Shown here one piece after another: positions 1 to 11,590 of a stretch of 64,000 bases of DNA. The notes beneath the pieces are model-generated. The model was not told the origin of the DNA and ran no database searches. It saw only the letters and a program-made list of their open reading frames with translations. The stretch is taken from positions 47,631,785-47,695,784 of the forward strand of contig NC_087068.1 of the NCBI RefSeq assembly GCF_963678635.1. The letters run 5' to 3'. The stretch's first letter is position 1. Each line of letters begins with the position of its first letter. Made by a program: the position numbers and the translations under genes. Source of the stretch: Symsagittifera roscoffensis. Lineage: Eukaryota; Xenacoelomorpha; Acoela; Convolutidae.

Positions 1-1245
1 AGCTTTGTCCTTTAAAATCTTGTTTTTCTGCAGTTTGATTTTAGTGTGGAAAAGGTTTGTTCAGTTGACATCTTTTTGAGAAAACCGTTGCAAATTACTT
101 TCATCCAAATAGGTGCACTTGAGAAATGAAAATTTTTTGAACAAATTATCGACTGTTTATGTTTGATGATGACTGTGTATTTTTTGTTTAAATCCAATGG
201 TCCCGTAAGGTTTTTTTGTGTCTATTGAACTTTTTTTTTATTAGAAACTTTTTTTCTGTGTTGATTTTGTTTGTGTATTTTTCAGTACGTTTTAATTTTC
301 ATATATGAAGAGTTTGGTATAGAAGTAAACGTGTTTTCTCCCGTCAGATCTACTTCTTATTTTGACATACTGTTTATTATGACCCTCTAAAAAGCGGGAA
401 AAGTTATAGAATATTCACTTTTTTGCTGTCTGGGAAAATTTAACTGCATACTTACATTCTAGTCGTGCTGATGTTTTAATTTTTCAAGGAAAAGTTTTGT
501 TTTTTGCCGACCTTCAACATTCAAAGTCAAGGATTCGCTGAAATTAAAATCATTCTTTTTCTGGTTCCTTGATGACATTGAAAGAGTGCTGCACATAATT
601 CAAAACTAGATGCGTCAGACATTACCTTAAATGGTTGCTTCGCATCAGATATGGTGTTTGAAAATCGTTCACATATTAAATTTTTAGTTTCATCAAAGTT
701 TTTTATTGTTCGATTGTCCATTCACAATTGCTTTGAAGAGGTAATTGTTTTGGAGGGCTAAGGATAAAGCATTTTTCAAACATATTCACTTAAAAAATTT
801 GACTTTCCGAGAAATTCCTATTTTTCTTCTTTATTTGGTTTGACTGCAGCTATGAAATTCCAATCGATCTTGATTTTTGAGGTTTTTTGTCTTCAAAAAT
901 ATGTCCTAAAGTTTAAAGATTTATATGGGGCTACTTTCTTTTTTTTCTGTCTGTAAGCTGTGGTAGTATTTTCTAAAATTTGAAAAAAATTTATGTGACT
1001 TAAATATTTATGTCTAAATATGTGATATAAGGTTTGCTCAAAAATACTGGTCTCAAAAGTTTGCTCATGAATGCGTAAAAAGCTACTGCTCTTACGGATT
1101 TTCCATAGACAAACCTATTAAAGTCGTACTGACTGTTTAAAATTACGAATTTCATTATTCAGCTTGAATATTTTTAGGGGCATTTGATTACAAGCACTGT
1201 TCATTTGAACTGTTGTGTAAAATTGTCTGTTCAGTAAAACTTGTA
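1..1245 (-). pseudogene. Ty3/gypsy pol fragment, leftmost copy (RT palm and RNase H)
   Basis: The minus-strand translation at 721-527 reads as an RNase H domain of the type attached to Ty3 reverse transcriptases, with a D-A-S-S core followed by A-A-L-F-Q. Upstream (about 990-1,030) is the RT catalytic-loop region, which in the sister copies reads Y-V-D-K where an active enzyme has Y-x-D-D. This copy is further altered there (Y-L-D). Homology ends near 1,245, after the sequence shared with 10,320. The integrase part would lie left of the window. Compared with the other copies it has lost two internal blocks. It encodes no functional protein. Confidence 0.7.
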
Positions 1246-1872
1246 TTCATTACTCATATATAATGGTGTGTGTTTTCACTCACATCAATCTGCCATTACT
1301 CACAAATGCTATATGTTGATAATTGATGAGTTTGAAAGCACACACAAAAAGAAGTTACTGAGTAAACGAAAAAGTCCACAAAACCGAAACTACGAAATCC
1401 TTAAGATCGAAAAATAAAAATTTTGGTTGAAAGTTAAATTTTGGTTATAACTGGATATATTAGTTAATACTCGACAAACCGAAGCCGAACCGACCCAATA
1501 GGCAAAATTTTTGAAAACTTGCCAATCGTTTCGGCGAAAAAGTGCGAATTTTGAAAACTTCCCCAAATTGATTAATTTTGGTGCCAATGTGATCGAAATC
1601 AGCAACTAAAAACTCGATGGGCAGTCAAAAGAACGTATGGGCGTGTTTGGCTCAACTATCTGATAAACCCGTAGCCTCATAAGTTATCTCTTTGAGTTTT
1701 TTCAACTCCGGTTGACTTGATTTCCATTCTTTCTTCTTCTTTTTTGTCAAAGGAGTCCATAAGAGTACATCCTAGCCGCTAGTTCGTTAAGTCACGAACT
1801 CAAAAACCTGCCTTTAAAATCACAAAAACTCGTTTTTGGTACTTGTCTCGCTATTCCTGGCTTAAATCTTAA
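1246..1872. other. No recognisable gene
   Basis: AT-rich sequence after the end of pol homology. It includes CA/TG-rich stretches around 1,260-1,350. Reading frames are short and unlike known families. Confidence 0.5.
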
Positions 1873-2151
1873 TTATAACGTAGTATAGCAGCAGACAAAC
1901 TGTGCAATTTTACTTAACCAGTTTTGTGATCTAAGGGGAATGATATCGTGATCTGGCATGACATTATTAATAAATTTGTCAGTCGACATCGTAGTAATAT
2001 TATTAGAGTTTTCTCGCAGAACGAAGTACTTAATACCCTTACTCAACTCGCTGTCATATAATGTCAGCGCACTGGAACGCCAGATTTTTATATAACTTCC
2101 TAAGTACAAATGATAGATTGGTGTTATGACAAACAAAAGATCTGATATCAA
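1873..2151 (-). pseudogene. Possible Ty3/gypsy integrase C-terminal tail
   Basis: The 92-codon minus-strand frame contains a stretch (Y-L-G-S-Y-K-I ... K-Y-F-V-L-R-E-N ... M-S-T-D-K) that resembles the end of Ty3/gypsy Pol. There an SH3-like fold (GPYKV, KYF.L) is followed by a conserved S-x-D-R-L-K-P motif; here D-R is D-K and the K-P is lost. It is on the same strand as the flanking pol copies but is not homologous to their tails, so it probably comes from a different Ty3 lineage. The match is short and judged by eye. Confidence 0.45.
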
Positions 2152-2639
2152 AAAAAAATTGAAGGATGAGCGTTTATTCCGCCAAAATCTTGAATTTCAT
2201 CAAGATACTCGCCATAAATTGAAAACATTCACATTAGTGAGATTGTACTACAAAAACATAAGCCTTCTCAAACTTAGGATTGCGAGGTTATCTCAGCAAA
2301 ATTGAACCGAGCTGAAATGATCCGCGGCCTAGCTGCAGTAGCAGCCCAGTTTAGGTAAAATTAATTATAAGTTAAATGTTATTTAAAATTGTGACTATGT
2401 CTGTGTCCTTTTTCACCGATCGCCGTAAACCCAAAATTGGATTATCCCTCTCTTCTTAGTAGAGTAAAACGTGACAACCAACTTTCAACTCCGGTTTATT
2501 CTCTGAAGGTGTGGGAAAGTCATTATTCGAAATTTTTCTAGCTGGTTTTAATTTATAGTTGTGTGAGACAAGCACACTCAAGCAATCAATACGTGTTTCG
2601 AGAGACGTAGAAGGTATGAGGAGGAGTTTTATTAACATC
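2152..2639. other. No recognisable gene
   Basis: Intervening sequence between the Ty3-like tail and the BEL-like gag fragment. A 69-codon minus-strand frame (2,665-2,456) has no similarity I can name. Confidence 0.4.
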
Positions 2640-3626
2640 GTACTAGCCTCAGAGACTCTCTCCAATCAAAATTAAGAGCAGTTAAACTGTCAGTCAGCGG
2701 AAAGCAGCATTAGAGAACGCTATTACCAAGAATTTTATAGCCTCACTGATCACAAAGCTGATCCGAGTAAAGCCAGCCACAAGCTGCTGGAAGAAACACA
2801 GAAATATTTAATCTAGAGTGAAACTTTGCGTTTGGTTTCTGGAGATGAAAAATCACTTACATCTAAAACATCGAAACGTTCTTCAATCTTATGCAGATGA
2901 AATCGTTTTTACCTCATCATACTCTAAGGCTGCTTCAATGACCTCAAGTCAACGCAGACGGGAACTTGAAATAGCAAAACTGCGTCCCGAGGAAATTGAA
3001 AGGCATGCGAGATTGCGATTTGCCTTAAGCAAAATGCATACGAGTTGGAACTCGAAAACTTATCGAAGACAATCGAAGGAACTTGATTGATGCAACTGAG
3101 CTTAGAGACGATGAATCGCAGATCGATCTCGACTTTAATAAAACTGTCCTGCTAACAAGCAGCACTTAAACGGTTTCCCCTCAAGGTCCAACAAAAGACT
3201 GTGTGGATGGAGATATAGATAATCAGTAATCTCAAGCGACAACTGGTATAAATGTTTTTCCTCAAAATGATATAAAACCATCTAAAAATAACAATTCGGT
3301 TGAATCATCTACTTTACCGGTCACAAGTTTTCCGGAATCTACTTCCTTCTTTGTTCCAGCATCTTTCAACATAACAGTTGCTCTCACGTCAGCGTCAGCC
3401 GAACCCCTCAATGCCTACTATTCTGGAATACCGCTTCAATCACCACTACTGTCAGCTCCCTAGGTTGCTCCAACAACTTTATTTCTTAAAATGAAGGAAT
3501 GTCAGTGGAAGCTTTGTCTATGACAGCTCCAGTCAACGCACCTGTATATATGTCATCTCAGCCGTTGAATTTAACTTCAAGTATCCCTCCGCAGTCAAGT
3601 TTTGCTCAACCCACAAGCTTCGCATT
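2640..3626 (+). pseudogene. BEL/Pao gag fragment (N-terminal coiled-coil and linker)
   Basis: Plus-strand frames around 2,920-3,170 show the charged heptad-rich region typical of BEL/Pao Gag, with repeated R/E/L runs such as RRRELEIAKLRPEEIERHAR. After frameshifts this passes into a Ser/Thr/Pro/Ala-rich linker at about 3,240-3,620, as between coiled coil and core domain in this family. At least two frameshifts and stops break it. It ends abruptly where the 3.3-kb Ty3 repeat begins at about 3,627, so it is a 5' remnant cut by rearrangement. The BEL element at 13.5-15.7 kb has the same domain order, but I could not show that one derives from the other. Confidence 0.55.
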
Positions 3627-5045
3627 GGTAAAACCGACATTTTTTCCCCCGCATTTGGGCCATTACAAAAAGAATCCGTCAAATCGAAGTCTTGCTCCCT
3701 CAAAAGCTGCACTTGGTTGTGTTGCTAATACTTGTGCGATAAAAAACTTGTGCAATAAGATTTCCATAAAATTATGAGTAATTAATTATCAGCATATTGA
3801 TTAAAATAGAGACAAATATAAAATCAGTAGGACAGATTTTTGTATGTTTATCAATTTTTGTGGATGTTTCAACAAAATTTAATTTTTCAAGCTGTTTAAT
3901 GGTGGAATAAAAACTCTGTGGTCTTTTTCTGGTCGGTTTTGAAGTCGAGATGATTGGAGTTGTTCTGATTTTTCTCTTGCTTCGGGAACTTTTATTTGGT
4001 CCAGTAATATACGATTTGTTCTTTCTGCAGGAAATTTGAATTTAAATTCCTTTTCTTTTTTTGTGTAACTATCCTAATTGATTCTTCTAATGTACTTAAA
4101 TTGTCTTCTGGTCTTTTACTGTTGACATCTGGTGGTGATTCAACAATCTGAGTCCTGTGAATGAGTATAATTAAGTAAATTCTTGAAGATTGTTTGCTTT
4201 TGGATGATATGGCAAGAGCTAGTTTCGATGTTGTGTATTTTATTCTTTATTCAAATTTGTCACATTTGCTGGTTTTTTTATGATTTGGTAGGGTGGTGAT
4301 TTTAATGGTTTTTGTTTTTCCGATATGTTTTCGTGTTTTGAGAAAATTGGAATACAACAATTGTTCCACTTTTTAGATTTAAAGCTGATGTTAAATGTGA
4401 ATGGTTTTGAAATAGAATATTTGTCTCTGTAGTAATTTCTTGGCAAGTTTTGATATGTTTCGTTATCTTTTTTTATTCTCTGCTTAAGATCCATACCCTT
4501 TGAAAACCGGAAACTAATTTCAAAATTTGTGGGTGACGAAAAAGATATTCATTGTGAAAATGAAGTTATAGATTATAGCATAATGAATCTTTCGATGGAT
4601 TACAATGTCCTTGTGGCTTTTTGATGCGTCTGCTGCTAAAATTTTAAATTTGCACGAAATTTGCTCAAAATTTTTTTGTAAGATGATGAGCTAATTTAAT
4701 GGAAAACATTTTACGTCTGTTGGCCATTTAGTGTACTTTTGTCATTTCTGTTAATTGTGCATCGTAAACATTCTTGCAATGAGCGGTTCATGCCTTCGAC
4801 TATTCCATTAGCCTATGGGGAATGCGGAGTTCTTGGTTTGTGTTGTTTGCTAACTAATTAGCATAGGGTATTGATTTCATAATTGATAACTTCAGTGCCA
4901 TTGTCTCTGACAAGGATTTCAGCTAATCCAAATTTCGCTACACAGTGTTCGCAAAATAAGCTGAGAGTGCGAAACTGGTTTTAGTGCTTCATAATGTGTA
5001 AATGCGTCTACTATTACCGTGATGAAATTTTTTTTTTCAGAAAAA
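3627..5045 (-). pseudogene. Ty3/gypsy integrase and tail, copy 2
   Basis: Read from 5,045 downward, the translation begins like an integrase core (T-V-I-V-D-A-F-T-H-Y). At about 4,830-4,745 it gives P-H-S-P-stop-A-N-G-I-V-E-G-M-N-R-S, the region holding the catalytic Glu of the D,D-35-E triad. The stop is a TAG replacing the usual Gln codon. A basic tail follows (4,494-3,900; 84-codon open frame 4,494-4,240). The TAG is shared with copy 1, so the unit was already dead when it was duplicated. The left end abuts a BEL gag fragment. Confidence 0.7.
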
Positions 5046-6935
5046 AAATATTGAGCTTTTTTTGTCTAATGATTTTCTGTGGTTGAAATAAAAGCTTTGT
5101 CCTTTAAAATCTTGTTTTTCTGCAGTTTATTTTTAGCGTGGAAAAGGTTTGTTCAGTTGACATCCTTTTGAGAGAACCGTTGCAAAGTACTTTCATCCAA
5201 ACAGGTTCACTTGACAAATGAACATATTTTGAAAAATTTATTGACTGTTTATAACTGATGAGTGTAGGTAAAAGAAAGCTTCTATAATCAAAATTAGTGT
5301 ACAGGGTATTTCAGTATCGTTTTAAAGGTATTCTAAGATCTTTCTGTTTTCATTTATTGATATGTTGTCAAATTATTGCAAATATCGAAGAAGCCATTTG
5401 TTTTCAATAATGGTGATGTATGCTTTTACAGGTTTAGTTTTATATTTATGCCAAGAATTCATCTGTCAATTAGCGGGGTCTAGTTTTTGATAATGTTTAA
5501 GTAGTTCAGCTGTCAATTGAACTGCACATGGTGATACAAATTTGTATTTCCTGGTATGTTAAGGGAATTTTATCAATGGGGTTTTTTTATGATGAGAGAA
5601 TTAGTTAATTGTGTAATTTTTGTTTAAATCCAATGATCCCGTAAGGTTTTTTTGTGTCTATTAAACTTTGTTTTTTTTATTAGAAACTTTTTTTCTGTGT
5701 TGATTTTGTTTGTGTATTTTTCAGTACGTTTTAATTTTCATATATGAAGAGTTTGGTATAGAAGTAAACGTGTTTTCTCCCGTCAGATCTACTTCTTATT
5801 TTGACATACTGGTTATTATGACCGTCTAAAAAGCGGGAAAAGTTATAGAGTATTTACTTTTTTGCTGTCTGGGTAAACTTAACTGCATACTTACATTCTA
5901 GTCGTGCTGATGTTTTAATTTTTCAAGGAAAAGTTTTGTTTTTTGCGGACCTTCAACATTCGGTTTCCGTTTTGATATCTCTGTTTGTGTATTTTTCTTT
6001 GGTGTTTATGGCAAAGCAAAGTTTATTCCCGCTTTCCAGACTATGTGGAGGCTGGGAAAACAATTTAAAATTAGTTGAAAGCTATATACTCTGTGTTTTT
6101 TTTTTAAATTTTTGCGTAAAAGATTTTAATTTAGGTTCATGATCTGTAAAATAGAATTGTTGGATGCTATGATTCAAAGATTAAAATTATGTGTTCTGTT
6201 AGTGGGTATATTTTAGTGTACATTTCCTGAAAAATGTAAAGAGTCGTAGTTCTGCTTGGATAAAAAGTCAAGGATTCGCTGAAATTAAAATCCTTCTTTT
6301 TCTGGTTCCTTGATGACATTGAAAGAGTGCTGCACCTAATTCAAAACTAGATGCGTCAGACATTACCTTAAATGGTTGCTTCGCACCAGATATGGTGTTT
6401 GAAATTCATTCACATATTAAATTTTTAGTTTCATCAAAGTTTTTTATGGTTCCATTGTCCATTCATAATTGCTTTGAAGAAGTAATTTTTTTGGAGGGCT
6501 TAGGATATAGCATTTTTTAAACATATTCACCCAAAAAACTTGACTTTTCAAGAAATTCTTATTTTTATTCTTTATTTGGTTTGATTGAAGCTATGAAATT
6601 CCAATCGATCTTGATTTTTGAGGTTTTTTGTCTTCAAAAATATGTCCTAAAGTTTTAACTCTGTTGAGATAAAAGTTTGATTCATTTGGGGCTACCTCCT
6701 TATTCTCTATCTGTAAACTGTGGTGGTATTTTCCAAAATTTGAAGAAAAAAAAATGTTATGTGACTAAAATGTTTTTGTCTACATATGTGATATAACTTT
6801 TGCTCAAAAATACTGGTCACAAAAATTTGCTCATAAATGCGTAAAGAGCTACTGCTCTTAAGGATTTTCCATAAGTTAACCTAATAAAGTCCTACTGACT
6901 ATTCAAATTACGAATTTCATTAATCGGCATACTTT
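5046..6935 (-). pseudogene. Ty3/gypsy RT-RNase H, copy 2
   Basis: The minus strand encodes the RT palm (about 6,930-6,590) with Y-V-D-K at about 6,797-6,770 in place of Y-x-D-D. RNase H at about 6,480-6,250 is nearly identical in sequence to the copies at 9.6-9.8 kb and 0.5-0.7 kb. Between RNase H and integrase (about 6,240-5,050) is the connecting region, with many stops. The right boundary is abrupt at about 6,930-6,936, where the next unit's tail begins. Confidence 0.7.
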
Positions 6936-8400
6936 CGCATTGGTAAAACCGACATTTATTCCCCCGAATTTGGGTCATTACCAAAAGAATATGTCAAATC
7001 GAAGTCTTGCTCCCTCAAAAGCTGCACTTGGTTGTGTTGCTAATACTTGTGCGATAAAAAACTTGTGCAATAATACTTGTGCAATAAGAATTCCACTAAA
7101 TTATGAGTAATTATTTATCAGCATATTGAAAAAAGTAGAGACAAATATCAAATCAGTAGGATAGATTTTTGTATGTTTATCAATTTTTGTGGATGTTTCA
7201 ACAAAATCTAATTTTTCAAGCTATTTATTGGTGGAATAAAACTCTGTAGTCTTTTTCTGGTCAGTTTCGAAGTCGAGATGATTGGAGTTGTTCTGATTTT
7301 TCTCTTGTTTCGGGAATTTTTATTTGGTCAAGTAATATACAGTTTGTTCTTTCTGCAGGAAATTTGACTTTAAATTCTTTTTCTTTTTTTTGTGTAACTA
7401 TCCTAATTGATTCTTCTAATGTACTTAAATTGTCTTCTGGTCTTTTACTGTTGACATCTGGTGGTGATTCAACAATCTGAGTCCTGTGAATGAGTATAAT
7501 TGGGTAAATTCTTGAAAATTGTTTGCTTTTGGATGATATGACAAGAGCTAGTTTCTATGTTGTGTAGTTTCTTTTTTATTCAAATCTGTCACATTTGCTG
7601 GTTTTTTTTATGATTTGGTAGGGTGGTGATTTTAATGGTTTTCGTTTTTTCGATATGTTTTCGTGTTTTGAGAAATTTCGAATACAACAATTGTTCCAAT
7701 TTTTAGATTTAAAGCTGATGTTGAATGTGAATGGATTTGAAATAGAATATTTTGTCTCTGTAGTAATTTCTTGGCAAGTTTTGATATGTTTCGTTATCTT
7801 TTTTTTAATCTCTGCTTAAGATCCATACCCTTTGAAAACCGGAAACTAATTTCAAAACTTGTGGGTGACGAAAAAGATATTCATTGTGAAAATGAAGTTA
7901 TAGATTATAGCATAATGAATCTTTCGATGGATTACAATGTCCTTGTGGCTTTTTGATGCGTCTGCTGCTAAAATTTTAAATTTGCACGAAATTTGCTCAA
8001 AATTTTTTTGTAAGATGATGAGCTAATTTAATGGAAAAAATTTTACGTCTGTTGGCCATTCAGTGTACTTTTGTCATTTCTGTTAATTGTGCATCGTAAA
8101 CATTCTTGCAATGAGCGGTTCATGCCTTCGACTATTCCATTAGCCTATGGGGAATGCGGAGTTCTTGGTTTGTGTTGTTTACTAACTAATTAGCATAGGG
8201 TAATGATTTCCTTATTGATAACTTCAGTGCCAATGTCTCTGACAAGAATTTCAGCTAATCTAAATTTCGCTACACAGTGTTCGCAAAATAAGCTGAGAGT
8301 GCGGAACTGGTTTTAGTGCTTCATAATGTGTAAATGCGTCTACTATTACCGTGATAAACATTTTTTTTCAGAAAAAAAATATTGGGCCTTTTTTGACTAA
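6936..8400 (-). pseudogene. Ty3/gypsy integrase and tail, copy 1
   Basis: Nearly identical to 3,627-5,045. The integrase core is at about 8,390-8,060, with the same in-frame TAG in the H-S-P-stop-A-N-G motif (about 8,150) and an intact V-E-G-M-N-R stretch. The tail runs to about 7,000. The plus-strand 61-codon frame at 7,771-7,956 is a shadow of this region. Confidence 0.7.
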
Positions 8401-10640
8401 TGATATTCTGTGGTTGAAAAAAAAGCTTTGACCTTTAAAATCTTGTTTTTCTGCAGTTTAATTTTAGCGTGGAAAAGGTTTGTTCAGTTGACATCCTTTT
8501 GAGAGAACCGTTGCCAAGTAATTTCATCCAAACAGGTGCACTTGACAAATGAACATTTTTTGAAAAATTTATCGACTGTTTATAACTGATGAGTGTAGGA
8601 TAAAACAAAGCTACTAAATCAAAATTAGTGTACAGGGTATTTCAGTATCGTTTTAAAGGTATTCTAAGATCTTTGTGTTTTCATTTATTGATATGTTGTC
8701 AATTTATTGCAAATATCGAAGAAGCCATTTGTTTTCAAGAATGGTAATGTATGCTTTTACAGGTTTAGTTTTGTATTTATGCCAAGAATTCATCTGTCAA
8801 TTAGCGGGGTCTAGTTTTTGATAATGTTTAAGTAGTTCAGCTGTCAATTGAACTGTACATGGTGATACAAAATTGTAATTCCTGGTATGTTAAGGGAATT
8901 TTATCAATGGGGTTTTTGTTTTATGTTGAGAGAATTAGTTAATTGTGTATTTTTTGCTTAAATCCAATGGTCCCGTAAAGTTTTTTTGTGTCTATTGAAC
9001 TTTTTTTTATTAGAAACTTTTTTTCTGTGTTGATTTTGTTTGTGTATTTTTCAGTACGTTTTAATTTTCATATATGAAGAGTTTGGTATAGAAGTAAACG
9101 TGTTTTCTCTCGTCAGATCTACTTCTTATTTTGACATACTGGTTATTATGACCGTCTAAAAAGCGGAAAAAGTTATAGAATATTCACTTTTTTGCTGTCT
9201 GGGTAAATTTAACTGCATACTTACATTCTAGTCGTGCTGATGTTTTAATTTTTCAAGGAAAAGTTTTGTTTTTTGCGGACCTTCAACATTCGGTTTCCGT
9301 GTTCATATCTCTGCTGGTGTATTTTTCTTTGGTGTTTATGGCAAAGCAAAGTTTATTCCTGCTTTCCAGACTATGTGGAGGCTGGAATAACAAATTAATA
9401 TTAGTTGAAAGCTATATACTCTGTGATTTTTTTTTGATTTTTGCGTAAAAGATTTTAATTTAGGTTCATGATCTGTAAAATAGAATTGTTGGATGCTATG
9501 ATTCAAAGATTAAAATTAAGTGTTCTGTTAGTGGGTATACTGTAGTGTACATTTTCTGAAAAATGTAAAGAGTCGTAGTTCTGCTTGTATAAAAAGTCAA
9601 GGATTCGCTGAAATTAAAATCATTCTTTTTCTGGTTCCTTGATGACATTGAAAGAGTGCTGCACCTAATTCAAAACTAGATGCGTCAGACATTACCTTAA
9701 ATGGTTGCTTCGCACCAGATATGGTGTTTGAAATTTATTCACATATTAAATTTTTCATCAAAGTTTTTTATGGTTCCATTGTCCATTCACAATTGCTTTG
9801 AAGAAATAATTTTTTTGGAGGGCTTAGGATATAGCATTTTTTAAACATATTCACCCGAAAAACTTGACTTTCCAAGAAATTCCTATTTTTCTTTTTTCTT
9901 TGGTTTGACTGCAGCTATAGAATTCTAATCGATCTTGATTTTTGAGGTTTTTTGTCTTCAAAAACATGTCCTAAAGTTTTAACTCTGGTGAAATAAAAGT
10001 TTGATTCGTTTGGGGCTACCTCCTTGTTTTCTATCTGTAAACTGGTGTGGTATTTTCCGAAATTTGAAAAAATGTTATGTGACTAAAATGTTTTTGTCTA
10101 CATATGTGATATAACTTTTGCTCAAAAATACTGGTCGCAAAAATTTGCGTAAAAAGCTACTGCTCTTAGGGATTTTCCATAGGTTAACCTATTAAAGTCT
10201 TACTGACTATTCAAATTACGAATTTCATTAATCGGCTTGAATGTTTATTTAGGGGCATTTGATTACAAGCGCTGTTCATTTGAACTGTTGTGTAAAACTG
10301 TCTGTTCAGTAAAACTTGTATTGGTTCTATTGGATCATTGCATTTTTATTCATCTATTAGGGAGTTTGAGTATCTTGCGTTGAGGCTCATTTTCAAAGAT
10401 TCGCTTCTTTGCTAAGATATTAACTAGGTTTGTAAACTTTTTTCAATTCGGTTGTTGATCTTAAACTAATGCTGAGATATTTTCTTATTTTTCAAATAGA
10501 TCTAAGAGTCTATTTAATCTGTGCCAAAAAGCTAGACGTACTTTACTTGCGCGTCGTTTTTGGAAAACTGCGTCTGGTTTTAGTGGAAGATTTAAGGTTG
10601 TATGTAATTTACAACATCAATTTTTGATGCAGCATATACA
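8401..10640 (-). pseudogene. Ty3/gypsy RT-RNase H, copy 1
   Basis: This is the longest copy. At about 10,620-10,500 the minus strand reads like the RT N-terminus (K-P-D-A-V-F-Q-K then a hydrophobic L-N-R-L-L-D-L-F helix). The palm follows, with Y-I-T-Y-V-D-K-N-I-L-V-T at about 10,110-10,080, where catalytic Y-x-D-D has become Y-V-D-K. RNase H lies at about 9,800-9,590. Many stops and frameshifts interrupt it. It joins upstream to a protease/gag-linker region (10,641-11,505), so copy 1 belongs to the more complete element. Confidence 0.7.
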
Positions 10641-11505
10641 TTTGGGAATTTTGATAACAAGTTCGCTAAGCGTTCAAGTTCTTTTTCGTTTAATTGATAG
10701 TGTTGAAAATCAAACAGAAAAAACCAAATTTTTTGTGTTTTGTGGTGTGCTTTTTGAGGTTTTTAATGTAGGTAAAAGTATGGTAAATGTGTGTAATAGT
10801 CAGTTTTTAATTTTTTTTTCTTCAAAATTATTTTCATAGATAACTCTTCCTTCAGTGAAGTACATTGACAACTGTGTAGTAGTTTTAGAGTTTTACTTTC
10901 TCCATATGACTTTTCTTGAAATAGAAGTTTTGTTGCGTTTGTTTCTCAAAGTACTAGGAGTCCTATGGCAAGTTTTATTTTGTGTCTATAGCATTTTTGA
11001 TTCACGATAAAATCTTTCAAAAATTTCTGAATTGGTCTGAATTCAAGGTCAGACATGTGTAATTTTTGCGGGTTTTGACTATTGTTGTACCGATGGAGTT
11101 GAGCAATAGGGAACTATCATGCGTACACATCTAATGGTTACTATTGTTTGTTTTGCTGGTTATATATGTGAAAAATTTTCAATACTATGTTGGATATGAT
11201 TTATGTCTGTTGATTCACTTGTGTTCGATTCATTAGGATTATTCGCAGGATATTCGTTTTGATAGTGGTCTGAGTGAACGGGGAGGTTCTTTTTCAAGTT
11301 CATTTTGTATCATGTTAATCGTTAGCGTGTTTTCGGTTTCACTGTCGTCATCTGTGCTTTCATATAAGTGTGGTTTGATTTTCAAATTTGCTTTTTTCTT
11401 TTCATGGTTGGCCAAGGGTTGCTCTATTTGGTAGATCGTATTGGTTGATCTTTTGTTGATATTTGGGTGTTTTCCTTCTTTTGTTTTGATAGTGTATATT
11501 TGCAT
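10641..11505 (-). pseudogene. Ty3/gypsy nucleocapsid-protease linker and protease region
   Basis: An 88-codon open frame (11,505-11,239) encodes a hydrophilic acidic linker (S-T-D-D-D-S-E-T-E-N) like the region between Gag zinc knuckles and protease in Ty3/gypsy elements. Downstream, broken frames at about 11,090-10,700 could be the protease; I could not place a D-T/S-G active site with confidence. The gag part appears to continue at 21,234-20,565, beyond the inserted BEL element. Confidence 0.45.
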
Positions 11506-11590
11506 TTTGTGTATTGTTTCTATGTGATGATTGATAAAATTTCATGGTGATCTTTATTTGATACTTATTGTTTCTTTTTTATAAATGTGG

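Larger units (their letters stand above)
1..10330 (-). repeat. 3.3-kb tandem-type repeats of a Ty3/gypsy pol segment
   Basis: Long stretches recur in the same orientation. Sequence at position 1 matches about 5,091 and 8,423, and sequence near 3,627 matches 6,936; the two better copies are about 3.33 kb apart. Each unit read on the minus strand runs RT palm, RNase H, integrase and integrase tail. The leftmost copy is cut by the window edge and has two internal deletions relative to the others (about 370 bp near position 165, about 300 bp near 520). No LTR lies between units, so this is duplication of an internal fragment, not a row of complete elements. Confidence 0.85.

Noticed and set aside
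5936-6142. Plus-strand hydrophobic frames (also 9,266-9,448)
   Set aside because: They lie within minus-strand Ty3 pol repeats and are repeated with them; shadow frames.
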